A stretch of DNA of 64,000 nucleotides from Closterium sp. NIES-65 (taxonomy: Eukaryota; Streptophyta; Zygnematophyceae; Desmidiales; Closteriaceae), in the NCBI GenBank assembly GCA_948144175.1, contig CANXME010002473.1, forward strand, positions 1 through 64,000. Direction: 5' to 3'. The notes beneath the pieces were generated by a model. That model had not been told where the DNA came from and did not search any database. It saw only the letters and a program-made list of their open reading frames with translations. Shown piece after piece: positions 1-14,241 of the stretch. The translations under genes and the position numbers were made by a program. Each line of letters opens with the position of its first letter. Positions within the stretch are counted from its first letter, which is position 1.

Positions 1-3000
1 GTGGACGTGGACGTGGACGTGGACATGGACGTGGACGTGGACGTGGACGTGGACGTGGACGTGGACGTGGACGTGGAGGTGGACGTGGACGTGGACGTGG
101 ACGTGGAAGGTGGACGTGGACTGTGGGACGGGGACGTGGACGTGGACGTGGACGTTGACTGTGGACGTGGACCGTGGACGTGGACGTGGACGTGGACGTG
201 GACGTGGACGTGGACGTGGACGTGGACGTGGACGTGGACGTGGAACGTGGACGTGGACGTGGACGTGGACGTGGACGTGGACGTGGATGGACGTGGACGT
301 TGACGTGGACATGGACGTGGACGGGACGTGGACGTGGACGTGGACGTGGACCGTGGACGTGGACGTGGACGTGGACGTGGACGTGGACGTGGACGTGGAC
401 GTGGACGGGGACGTGGACGTGGACGTGGACGTGGACGTGGACGTGGACGTGGACGTGGACGTGGACGTGGACGTGGACGTGGACGTGGACGTGGACGTGG
501 ACGTGGACGTGGACGTGGACGTGGACGTGGACGTGGACGTGGACGTGGACGTGGACGTGGACGTGGACGTGGACGTGGACGTGGACGTGGACGTGGACGT
601 GGACGTGGACATGGACGTGGACGTGGACGTGGAACGTGGAGTGGACGTGGACGGTTGGACGTGGACGTGGACGTGGACGTGGACGTGGACGTGGACGTGG
701 ACGTGGACGTGGACGTGGACATGGGACGTGGACGTGGACGTGGAGTGGACGTGGACGTGGACGTGGACATGGAGTGGACGGGGACGTGGACGTGGACGTG
801 GACGTGGACGTGGACGTGGACGTGGACGTGGACGTGGACGTGGACGTGGACGTGGACATGGATGGACGTGGACGTGGACGTGGACGTGGACGTGGACTGG
901 ACGTGGACTGTGGTGACGTGGACGTGGACGTGGACATGGACGTGGAGTGGACGTGGACGTGGACGTGGACGTGGACGTGGACGTGGACGTGGACGGGATG
1001 TGACGTGGACGTGGACGTGGACGTGGACGTGGACGTGGACGTGGACGTGGACGTGGACGTGGACGTGGACGTGGACGTGGACGTGGACGTGGACGTGGAC
1101 GTGGACGTGGACGTGGACGTGGACGTGGACGTGGACGTGGACGTGGACGTGACGTGGACGTGGGGGGGGGGGTGGACGTGGGACGTGGACGGTGTGACGT
1201 GGACGTGGACGTGGACGTGGAACGTGGACGTGGACGTGGACGTGGACGTGGACGTGGACGTGGACGTGGACGTGGACGTGGACGTGGACGTGGACGTGAA
1301 GTGGACGTGGACGTGGACTGGACGTGGACGTGGACTGGGACGTGGACGTGGACGTGGACGTGGACGTGGACGTGGACGTGGACGTGGACGTGGACGTGGA
1401 CGTGGACGTGGACGTGGACGTGGACGTGGACGTGGACGTGGACGTGGACGTGGACGTGGACGTGGACGTGGACGTGGACGTGGACGTGGACGTGGACGTG
1501 GAGTGGACGTGGACGTGGACGTGGACGTGGACGTGGACGTGGACGTGGACGTGGACGTGGACGTGGACGTGGAGGTGGACGTGGACGGGACGTGGACATG
1601 GACGTGGACGTGGACGTGGACGTGGACGTGGACGTGGACGTGGACGTGGACGTGGACGTGGACGTGGACGTGGACGTGGACGTGGACGTGGACGTGGACG
1701 TGGACGTGGACGTGGACGTGGACGTGGACGTGGACGTGGACGTGGACGTGGAGTGGACGTGGACGTGGACGTGGACGTGGACGTGGACGTGGACGTGGAC
1801 GTGGACGTGGACGTGGACGTGGACGTGGACGTGGACGTGGACGTGGACGTGGACATGGACGTGGAGGTGGACGTGGACGTGGACGTGGACGTGGACGTGG
1901 AACGGGGGACGTGGATGGACGTGGACGTGGACGTGGACGTGGAACGTGGACGTGGACGTGGGGACGTGGACATGGACGTGGACGTTGAACGGGACGTGGA
2001 CGTGGACGTGGACGTGGACGTGACGTGGACGTGGACGTGGACGTGAGTGGACGTGGACGTGGACGTGGACGTGGACGTGGACGTGGACGTGGACGTGGAC
2101 GTGGACGTGGACGTGGACGTGGACGTGGACTGTGGACGTGGACGTGGACGTGACGTGGACGTGGACGTAGGGACATGGACGTGGACGTGGACGTGGACAT
2201 GGGGACGTGGACGTGGACGTGGACGTGGAATGGGACGTGGACGTGGACGTGGAGTGGACGTGGACGTGGACGTGGACATGGACGTGGACGTGGACGTGGA
2301 CGTGGACGTGGACGTGGACGTGGACGTGGACGTGGACGTGGACTGGGACGTGGACGTGGACGTGGAGTGGACGTGGACGTGGACGTGGACATGGACGTGG
2401 ACGTGGACGTGGACGTGGACGTGGACGTGGAAGTGGACGTGGACGTGGACGTGGACGTGGACGTGGACTGTGGACGTGGACGTGGACGACGTGGACGTGG
2501 ACGTGGACGTGGACGTGGACGTGGACGTGGACGTGGACGTGGACGTGGACATGGACGTGGACGTGGACGTGGACGTGGACGTGGAGATGGACGTGGACGT
2601 GGACGTGGACGTGGACGTGGACGTGGACGTGGACGTGGACGTGGACGTGGATCTGGACGTGGACGTTGACGTGGACATGGACGTGGAGTGGACGTGGACG
2701 TGGACGTGGAGGTGGACGGGACATGGACGTGGACGTGGACGTGGACGTGGACTCGTGGACGTGGACGTGGACGTGGACGTGGACGTGGACGTGGTGGACG
2801 TGGAGTGGACGTGGACGTGGACGTGGACGTGGACGTGACGTGGACGTGGACGTGGACGTGGACGTGGACGTGGACGTGGACGTGGACGTGGACGTGGACG
2901 TGAAGGTGGACGTGGACGTGGACGTGGACGTGGACGTGGACGTGGACGTGGTGGACGTGGACGTGGACGTGGACGTGGACGTGGACGTGGACGTGGACGT

Positions 3001-6000
3001 GGACATGGACGTGGACGTGGACAGGACGTGGACGTGGACGTGGACGTGACGTGGACGTGGACGTGGACGTGAACGTGGACGTGGACGTGGACGTGGACGT
3101 GGACGTGGACGTGGACGTGTGGACGTGGACGTGGGACGTGGACGTGGACGTGGACGTGGACGTGGACGTGGACAGGAACGTGGACGTGGGACATGGACGT
3201 GGACGTGGACGTGGACGTGGACGTGGACATGGACGTGGACGTGGACATGGACGTGGACGTGGACGTGGACATGGACGTGGACGTGGACGTGGACGTGGAC
3301 GGGACGTGGACGTGGACGTGGACGTGGACGTGGACGTGGACGTGGACATGGACGTGGACGTGGACGTGGACGTGGACGTGGACGTGGACGTGGACGTGGA
3401 CGTGGACGTGGACGTGGACGTGGACGTGGACGTGGACGTGGACCTGGACGTGGACGTGGACGTGGACGTGGACGTGGACGTGGACGTGGACGTGGACGTG
3501 GACGTGGACGTGGACTGGACGTGGGTAAGGTGGCTGTGGATGGGGAGGACGTGGACGTGGACGTGGACGTGGACGTGGACGTTGGACCGTGGACGTGGAC
3601 GTGGACGTGGAACGTGGACTGGACGTGGACGTGGACGTGGACATGGACGTGGACGTGGACATGGACGTGGACGTGGACGTGGACGTGGACATGGACGTGG
3701 ACGTGGACGTGGACGTGGACGTGGACTTGGACGTGGACGTGGACGTGGACGTGGACGTGGACGTGGACGTGGACGTGGACGTGGGAGTGGACGTGGACGT
3801 GGACCTGGACGTGGACGTGGACGTGGACGTGGAGGTGGACGTGGACGTGGACGTGGAGGTGGACGTGGACGTGGACGTGGACGTGGACGTGGACGTGGAC
3901 GTGGACGTGGACGTGGACGTGGACGTGGACGTGGACGTGGACGTTGAACGTGGACGTGGACGTGGACGTGGACATGGACGTGGACATGGACGTGGACGTG
4001 GACAGACGTGGACGTGGACGTGGACGTGGACGGGACGTGGACGTGGACGTGGACGTGGACGTGGACGTGGACGTGGACGTGGACGTGGACGTGGACGTGG
4101 ACGTGGACGTGGACGTGGACGTGGACGTGGACATGGACGTGGACGTGGAGTGGACGTGGACGTGGACGTGGACGTGGACGTGGACGTGGACGTGGACGTG
4201 GACGTGGACGTGGACGTGGACGTGGACGTGGACGTGGACGTGGACTGGACGTGGACGTGGACGTGGACGGGGACGTGGACGTGGACGTGGACGTGGACGT
4301 GGACGTGGACGTGGACGTGGACGTGGACGTGGACGTGGACGTGGACGTGGACGTGGACGTGGACGTGGACGGGACGTGGACGTGGACGTGGACGTGGACG
4401 TGGACGTGGACGTGGACGTGGACGTGGACGTGGACGTGGACGTGGACATGGACGTGGACGGGACGTGGACGTGGACGTGGACGTGGACGTGGACCTGGAC
4501 GTGGACGTGGACGTGGACGTGGACGTGGACGTGGAGTGGACGTGGGACGTGGACGTGGACGTGGACGTGGACGTGGACTGGACGTGGACGTGGAGTGGAC
4601 GTGGACGTGGACGTGGACGTGGACGTGGACGTGGACGTGGACGTGGACGTGGACGTGGACGTGGACGTGGACGTGGACCTGGACTGGACGTGGACAGTGG
4701 ACGTGGACGTGGACTGGACGTGGACGTGGACGTGGACGTGGAGTGGACGTGGACGTGGACGTGGACGTGGACGTGGACGTGGACGTGGACGTGGACGTGG
4801 ACGTGGAGTGGACGTGGACGTGGACGTGGACATGGACGTGGACGTGGACGTGGACGTGGACGTGGACGTGGACGTGGACGTGGACGTGGACGTGGACGTG
4901 GACGTGGACGTGGACGTGGACGTGGACGTGGACGTGGACGTGGACGTGGACGTGGACGTGGACAGGACGATGGACATGGACGTGGACGTGGACGTGGACG
5001 TGGACGTGGACGTGGACGTGGACGTGACGTGGACGTGGACGTGGACGTGGACGTGGACGTGGACGTGGACGTGGACGTGGACGTGGACGTGGACGTGGAC
5101 GTGGACGTGGACGTGGACATGGACGTGGACGTGGACGTGGACGTGGACGTGGACGTGGACGTGGACGTGGACGTGGACGCGTGGACGTGGACGTGGACGT
5201 GGACGTGGACGTGGACGTGGACGTGGACTGGACGTGGACGTGGACGTGGACGTGGACGTGGACGTGGACGTGGACGTGGACGTGGACGTGGAGTGGACGT
5301 GGACGTGGACGTGGACGTGGACGTGGACGTGGACGTGGACTGGACGTGGACGTGGACGTGGACGTGGACGTGGACGTGGACGTGGACGTGGACGTGGACG
5401 TGGACGTGGACGTGGACGTGGACCTGGACGTGGACGTGGACGTGGACGTGGACGTGGACGTGGACGTGACGTGGACGTGGACGTGGACGTGGACGTGGAC
5501 GTGGACTGGACGTGGACGTGGACGTGGACATGGACGTGGACGTGGACATGGGGTGGACGTGGACGTGGACGTGGACATGGACGTGGACGTGGACGTGGAC
5601 GTGGACGTTGACGTGGACGTGGACGTGGACGTGGACGTGGACGTGGACTGGACGTGGACGTGGACGTGGACGTGGACGTGGACGTGGACGTGGACGTGGA
5701 CGTGGACGTGGAGTGGACGTGGACGTGGAGGTGGACGTGGACGTGGACGTGGACATGGACGTGGACGTGGACGTGGACGTGGACGTGGACGTGGAGTGTG
5801 GACGTGGACGTGGACGTGGACGTGGACGTGGACACGTGGACGTGGACGTGGACGTGGACAGTGGACATGGACGTGGACGTGGACAGGGACATGAGTACGT
5901 GGACGTGGAGGTGGACGTGGACGTGGACGTGACGTGGACGTGACGTGGACGTGGACGTGGAGGTGGACGTGGACGTGGACGTGGACGTGGACGTGGACGT

Positions 6001-8640
6001 GGACGTGGACGTGGACAGGAACATGGACATGGACGTGGACGTGGACGTGGACGTGGACGTGGACATGGACGTGGACGTGGACATGGACGTGGACGTGGAC
6101 GTGGACATGGACGTGGACGTGGACGTGGACGTGGACTGGGACGTGGACGTGGACGTGGACGTGGACGTGGACGTGGACGTGGACGTGGACGTGGACGTGG
6201 ACGTGGACGTGGACGTGGACGTGGACGTGGACGTGGACGTGGACGTGGACGTGGACGTGGACGTGGACGTGGACGTGGACGTGGACGTGGACGTGGACGT
6301 GGACGTGGACGTGGACGTGGACGTGGACGTGGACGTGGACGTGGACCTGGACGTGGACGTGGACGTGGACGTGGACGTGGACGTGGACGTGGACGTGGAC
6401 GTGGACGTGACGTGGACGTGGACGTGGACGTGGACGTGGATCTGGACGTGGACGTGGACGTGGACATGGACGTGGGCGTGGACATGGACGTGGACGTGGA
6501 CGTGGATGTGGACATGGACATGGACGTGGACGTGGACGTGGACGTGGACTTTGACGTGGACGTGGACGTGGACGTGGACGTGGACGTGGACGTGGACGTG
6601 GACGTGGACGTGGACGTGGACGTGGACGTGGACGTGGACGTGGACGTGGACGTGGACGTGGACGTGGACGGGACGTGGACGTGGAGGTGGACGTGGACGT
6701 GGACGTGGAGGGGACGTGGACGTGGACGTGGAGGTGGACGTGGAGGTGGACGTGGACGTGGACGTGGACGTGGACGTGGAGGTGGACGTGGAGGTGGACG
6801 TGGAGGTGGACGTGGACGTGGACGTGGACGTGGACGTGGACGTGGACATGGTCGTGGACATGGACAGGACGTGGACATGGACGTGGACGTGGGGGACGTG
6901 GACGTGGACGTGGACGTGGACGTGGACGTGGACGTGGACGTGGACGTGGACGTGGACGTGGATGTGGACGTGGACGTGGACGTGGACGTGGACGTGGACG
7001 GGACATGGACGTGGACGTGGGACGTGGACGTGGACGTGGACGTGGACGTGGACGTGGACGTGGACGTGGACGTGACGTGGACGTGGACGTGGACGTGGAC
7101 GTGGACGTGGACGTGGACGTGGACATGGACTGGAACATGGACATGGACATGGACGTGGACGTGGACGTGGACGTGGACGTGGACGTGGACGTGGACGTGG
7201 ACGTGGACGTGGACGTGGACGTGGACGTGGGACGTGGACGTGGACGTGGACGTGGACGTGGACGTGGACGTGGACGTGGACGTGGACGTGGACGTGGACA
7301 TGGACGTGGACGTGGACGTGGACGTGGACGTGGACGTGGACGTGGACGTGGACGTGGGAGTGGACGTGGACGTGGACGTGGACGTGGACGTGGACGTGGA
7401 CATGGTGGACGTGGACGTGAAGTGGACGTGGACGTGGACCGGACGTGGACGTGGACGTGGACGTGGACGTGGACGTGGACGTGGACGTGGACGTGGACGT
7501 GGACGTGGACGTGGACGTGGACGTGGACGTGGACGTGGACGTGGACGTGGACGTGGACGTGGAGGGGACGTGGAGGTGGACGTGGAGGGTGACGTGGACG
7601 TGGACGTGGACGTGGACGTGGACGTGGACATGGACGTGGACATGGACAGGAACATGGACGTGGACGTGGACGTGGACGTGGACGTGGTCGTGGACGTGGA
7701 CGTGGACGTGGACGTGGACGTGGACGTGGACGTGGACGTGGACGTGGACGTGGACGTGGACGTGGACGTGGACGTGGACGTGGACATGGACGTGGACGTG
7801 GACGTGGACGTGGACGTGGACGTGACGTTGACGTGGACGTGGACGTGGACGTGACGTGGACGTGGACGTGGACGTGGACGTGGACGTGGACGTGGAGTGG
7901 ACATGGACTGGAACATGGACGTGGACGTGGACGTGGACGTGGACGTGGACGTGGACGTGGACGTGGACGTGGACGTGGACGTGGACGTGGACGTGGAGTG
8001 GACGGGGTGGACGTGGACGTGGACGTGGACGTGGACGTGGACGTGGACGTGGACGTGGACGTGGACGTGGACGTGGACGTGGACATGGACGTGGACGTGG
8101 ACGTGGACGTGGACGTGGACGTGGACGTGGACGTGGACGTGGACGTGGACGTGGACGTGGACGTGGACGTGGACGTGGACGTGGACGTGGACGTGGACGT
8201 GGACGTGGACGTGGACGTGGAGGACGTGGACGTGGACTGGACGTGGACGTGGACGTGGACGTTGACGTGGACGTGGACGTGGACGTGGACGTGGAGGTGG
8301 ACGTGGACGTGGACGTGGACGTGGACGTGGACGTGGACGTGGACGTGGACGTGGAGGTGGACGTGGACGTGGACGTGGACGTGGACGTGGACGTGGACTG
8401 GACGTGGACGTGGCGTGGACGTGGACGTGGACGTGGACGTGGACGTGGACATGGACGTGGACGTGGACGTGGACGTGGACGTGGACGTGGACGTGGACGT
8501 GGACGTGGACGTGGACGTGGACGTGGAGTGGACGTGGACGTGGACGTGGACGTGGACGTGGACGTGGACGTGGACGTGGACTGGACGTGGACGTGGATCT
8601 GGACGTGGACGTGGACGTGACGTGGACGTGGACGTGGACG
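1..8640. repeat. GGACGT hexanucleotide satellite, homogeneous block
   Basis: Near-continuous tandem GGACGT (GTGGAC in the phase at base 1), running off the left edge of the window. Departures are single-hexamer variants (GGACAT frequent, GGAGGT and GGACCT occasional, GGATGT rare) and many small indels that shift the phase, such as GTGGAGTGGAC, GTGACGTGG and GTGGGACG. Two larger interruptions are an 11-G run at 1,162-1,172 and a non-hexamer stretch at 3,524-3,549. The hexamer has no stop in any frame, so the long open frames here (VD, WT and RG repeats forward; VH, ST and PR repeats reverse) are not gene evidence. No gene, promoter or RNA is visible. It is a simple-sequence satellite; some indels could be long-read assembly error. 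Confidence 0.95.
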
Positions 8641-11600
8641 TGGACGTGGACGTGGACGAGGACGTGGACGTGGACGTGGACGTGGACGTGGACATGGACG
8701 TGGACGTGGACGTGGACCTGGACGTGGACGTGGACGTGGACGTGGACGTGGACGTGGACCTGGAGTGGACCTGGACGTGGACCTGGACGTGGACCTGGAC
8801 GTGGACGTGGACGTGGACGTGGACGTGGACGTGGAGGTGGACGTGGACGTGGATGTGGACATGGACGTGGAGGTGGACGTGGACGTGGACGTGGACGTGG
8901 ACGTGGAGGTGGACGTGGAGGTGGACGTGGACGTGGACGTGGACGTGGACGTGGACGTGGACATGGACGTGGAGGTAGACGTGGAGTGGACGTGGACGTG
9001 GACGTGGACATGGACGTGGACGTGGACGTGGACATGGACGTGGACGTGGACGTGGACGTGGACATGGACGTGGACGTGGACGTGGACGTGGACGTGGACA
9101 TGGACGTGGACGTAGACGTGGACGTGGACGTGGACATGGACGTGGACGTGGACGTGGACGTGAACGTGGACGTGGAGAACTTGGACGTGGACATGGACGT
9201 GAACGTGGACGTGGACTTGGACGTGGACGTGGACGTGGACGTGGACGTGGACATGGACGTGGACGTGGACGTGGACGTGGACATGGACATGGACGTGGAC
9301 GTGGACGTGGACATGGACATGGACATGGACGTGGACGTAGACGTGGACGTGGACATGGACATGGACGTGGACATGGACATGGACATGGACATGGACATGG
9401 ACATGGACGTGGACATGGACGTGGACGTGGACGTGGACGTGGACGTGGACGTGGACGTGGACATGGACGTGGACGTAGACCGTGGACGTGGACGTGGACA
9501 TGGACGTGGACGTGGACGTGGACGTGAACGTGGACGTGGAGAACTTGGACGTGGACATGGACGTGAACGTGGACGTGGACGTGGACGTGGACGTGGACCG
9601 TGGACGTGGACGTGGACATGGACATGGACGTGGACGTGGACGTGGACATGGACGTGGACGTGGACGTGGACGTGGACATGGACGTGGACGTGGACGTGGA
9701 CATGGACGTGGACGTGGACGTGGACGTGGACGTGGACGTGGACATGGACGTGGACGTAGACGTGGACGTGGACGTGGACATGGACGTGGACGTGGACGTG
9801 GACGTGAACGTGGACGTGGAGAACTTGGACGTGGACATGGACGTGAACGTGGACGTGGACGTGGACGTGGAGGACTTGGACGTGGACATGGACGTGGACG
9901 TGGAGTGGACGTGGACGTGGACGTGGACGTTGACGTGGACGTGGACGTGGACGTGGACATGGACGTGGACGTAGACGTGGACGTGGACGTGGACATGGAC
10001 GTGGACGTGGACGTCGACGTGAACGTGGACGTGGAGAACTTGGACGTGGACATGGACGTGAACGTGGACGTGGACGTGGACGTGGACGTGGACGTGGACG
10101 TGGACGTGGACATGGACATGGACGTGGACGTGGACGTGGACATGGACGTGGACGTGGACGTGGACGTGGACATGGACGTGGACGTGGACGTGGACATGGA
10201 CGTGGACGTGGACGTGGACGTAGACGTGGACGTGGACATGGACGTGGACGTAGACGTGGACGTGGACGTGGACATGGACGTGGACGTGGACGTGGACGTG
10301 AACGTGGACGTGGAGAACTTGGACGTGGACATGGACGTGAACGTGGACGTGGACGTGGACGTGGAGGACTTGGACGTGGACATGGACGTGGACGTGGAGT
10401 GGACGTGGACGTGGACGTGGACGTTGACGTGGACGTGGACGTGGACATGGACGTGGACGTGGACGTGGACGTGGACGTGGACATGGACGTGGACATGGAC
10501 GTGGACGTGGACGTGGAGTGGACGTGGAGTGGACGTGGACGTGGACCTGGACGTGGACGTGGACGTGGACGTGGACGTGGACGTGGACGTGGAGGACGTG
10601 GACCGTGGACGTGGACGTGGACGTGGAGAACTTGGACGTGGACATGGATGTGAACGTGGACGTGGACGTGGACGTGGAGGACTTGGACGTGGACATGGAC
10701 GTGGACGTGGACGTGGACATGGACGTGGACGTGGACGTGGACGTGGACGTGGACATGGACGTGGACGTGGACGTGGACGTGGACGTGGACATGGACCTGG
10801 ACATAGACGTGGACGTGGACGTGGACTGTGGACGTGGACGTGGACATGGACGTGGACGTGGACGTGGTTGTGGACGTGGACGTGGACGTGGACATGGACG
10901 TGGACGTGAACAAGACGTGGACGTGAACATGGACGTGGACATGGACGTGGACGTGGACATGGACGTGGACATGGACGTGGACATAAACGTGGACGTGGAC
11001 GTGGACATGGACGTGGACGTGGACCATGGACGTGGACATGGACGTGAAGATGGACGTGGACATGGACATGGACGTGGACATGGACGTGGACATGGACGTG
11101 GACAGGAGTGGACGTGGACGTGGACGTGGACGTGGACGTGGAGATGGACGTGGACGTGGACGTGGACGTGGACGTGGACGTGGACGTGGACCTGGACGTG
11201 GACGTGGACGTGGACGTGGACGTGGACCTGGACGTGGACATGGACGTGGACGTGGACCTGGACGTGGACGTGGACGTGGACGTGGACGTGGAGTGGACGT
11301 GGACGTGGACCTGGACGTGGACGTGGACGTGGACGTGGACGTGGACGTGGACGTGGACGTGGATCTGGACGTGGACGTGGATCTAGACGTGGACGTGGAC
11401 GTGACGTGGACGTGGACGTGGACGTGGACGTGGACGAGGACGTGGACGTGGACGTGGACGTGGACGTGGACATGGACGTGGACGTGGACGTGGACCTGGA
11501 CGTGGACATGGACGTGAACGTGGACGTGACGTGGACGTGGAGGACTTGGACGTGGACATGGACGTGGACGTGGAGTGGACGTGGACGTGGACGTGGACGT

Positions 11601-12607
11601 TGACGTGGACGTGGACGTGGACATGGACGTGGACGTGGACGTGGACGTGGACGTGGACATGGACGTGGACATGGACGTGGACGTGGACGTGGAGTGGACG
11701 TGGAGTGGACGTGGACGTGGACCTGGACGTGGACGTGGACGTGGACGTGGACGTGGACGTGGACGTGGAGGACGTGGACGTGGACGTGGACGTGGACGTG
11801 GAGAACTTGGACGTGGACATGGATGTGAACGTGGACGTGGACGTGGACGTGGAGGACTTGGACGTGGACATGGACGTGGACGTGGACGTGGACATGGACG
11901 TGGACGTGGACGTGGACGTGGACGTGGACATGGACGTGGACGTGGACGTGGACGTGGACGTGGACATGGACCTGGACATAGACGTGGACGTGGACGTGGA
12001 CGTGGACGTGGACGTGGACATGGACGTGGACGTGGACGTGGTTGTGGACGTGGACGTGGACGTGGACATGGACGTGGACGTGAACAAGACGTGGACGTGA
12101 ACATGGACGTGGACATGGACGTGGACGTGGACATGGACGTGGACATGGACGTGGACATAAACGTGGACGTGGACGTGGACATGGACGTGTTCGTGGACAT
12201 GGACGTGGACATGGACGTGAAGATGGACGTGGACATGGACATGGACGTGGACATGGACGTGGACATGGACGTGGACATGGACGTGGACGTGGACGTGGAC
12301 GTGGACGTGGACGTGGACGTGGAGATGGACGTGGACGTGGACGTGGACGTGGACGTGGACGTGGACGTGGACCTGGACGTGGACGTGGACGTGGACGTGG
12401 ACGTGGACCTGGACGTGGACATGGACGTGGACGTGGACCTGGACGTGGACGTGGACGTGGACGTGGACGTGGAGTGGACGTGGACGTGGACCTGGACGTG
12501 GACGTGGACGTGGACGTGGACGTGGACGTGGACGTGGACGTGGATCTGGACGTGGACGGGGATCTAGACGTGGACGTGGACGTGACGTGGACGTGGACGT
12601 GGACGTG

Positions 12608-14241
12608 GACGAGGACGTGGACGTGGACGTGGACGTGGACGTGGACATGGACGTGGACGTGGACGTGGACCTGGACGTGGACGTGGACGTGGACGTGGAC
12701 GTGGACCTGGAGTGGACCTGGACGTGGACCTGGACGTGGACCTGGATGTGGACGTGGACGTGGACGTGGACGTGGACGTGGACGTGGACGTGGAGGTGGA
12801 GGTGGACGTGGACGTGGACATGGACGTGGAGGTGGACGTGGACGTGGACGTGGACGTGGACGTGGAGGTGGACGTGGAGGTGGAGGTGGACGTGGACGTG
12901 GACGTGGACGTGGACGTGGACATGGACGTGGAGGTAGACGTGGAGTGGACGTGGACGTGGACGTGGACATGGACGTGGACGTGGACGTGGACATGGACGT
13001 GGACGTGGACGTGGACGTGGACATGGACGTGGACGTGGACGTGGACGTGGACGTGGACGTGGACATGGACGTGGACGTAGGACGTGGACGTGGACGTGGA
13101 CATGGACGTGGACGTGGACGTGGACGTGGACGTGGACGTGGAGAACTTGGACGTGGACATGGACGTGAACGTGGACGTGGACGTGGACGTGGAGGACTTG
13201 GACGTGGACATGGACGTGGACGTGGAGTGGACGTGGACGTGGACGTGGACGTTGACGTGGACGTGGACGTGGACGTGGACGTGGACGTGGACGTGGACGT
13301 GGACGTGGACATGGACGTGGACGTGGACGTGGACGTGGACGTGGAGTGGACGTGGAGTGGACGTGGACGTGGACCTGGACGTGGACGTGGACGTGGACGT
13401 GGACGTGGACGTGGAGGACGTGGACGTGGACGTGGACGTGGACGTGGAGAACTTGGACGTGGACATGGATGTGAACGTGGACGTGGACGTGGAGGACTTG
13501 GACGTGGACATGGACGTGGACGTGGACGTGGACGTGGACGTGGACATGGACGTGGACGTGGACGTGGACGTGGACGTGGACATGGACCTGGACATAGACG
13601 TGGACGTGGACGTGGACGTGGACGTGGACGTGGACATGGACGTGGACGTGGACGTGGTTGTGGACGTGGACGTGGACGTGGACATGGACGTGGACGTGAA
13701 CAAGACGTGGACGTGAACATGGACGTGGACATGGACGTGGACGTGGACATGGACGTGGACATGGACGTGGACATAAACGTGGACGTGGACGTGGACATGG
13801 ACGTGGACGTGGACATGGACGTGGACATGGACGTGAAGATGGACGTGGACATGGACATGGACGTGGACATGGACGTGGACATGGACGTGGACATGGACGT
13901 GGACGTGGACGTGGACGTGGACGTGGACGTGGACGTGGAGATGGACGTGGACGTGGACGTGGACGTGGACGTGGACGTGGACGTGGACCTGGACGTGGAC
14001 GTGGACGTGGACGTGGACGTGGACGTGGACCTGGACGTGGACATGGACGTGGACGTGGACCTGGACGTGGACGTGGACGTGGACGTGGACGTGGACGTGG
14101 AGTGGACGTGGACGTGGACCTGGACGTGGACGTGGACGTGGACGTGGACGTGGACGTGGACGTGGACGTGGATCTGGACGTGGACGTGGATCTGGACGTG
14201 GACGTGGACGTGACGTGGTCGTGGACGTGGACGTGGACGTG
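12608..14241. repeat. Higher-order unit of the GGACGT satellite (1,634 bp)
   Basis: One full composite unit, counted from one GACGAGG marker to the next. In order it holds the triple GGACCTGG cluster (12,709), the GGAGGT-rich stretch, GAGGTAGACG (12,931), two GGAGAACTTGG markers (13,141 and 13,446), GACCTGGACATAGACG (13,587) and GAACAAGAC (13,698), followed by the GGACAT-rich tail. The boundary choice is arbitrary. Confidence 0.8.

Noticed and set aside
1..8640. GGACGT array as a telomere
   Set aside because: It does not fit known telomere repeats, strand flips and kilobase higher-order units are untypical, and TTTAGGG-type motifs occur elsewhere in the window.
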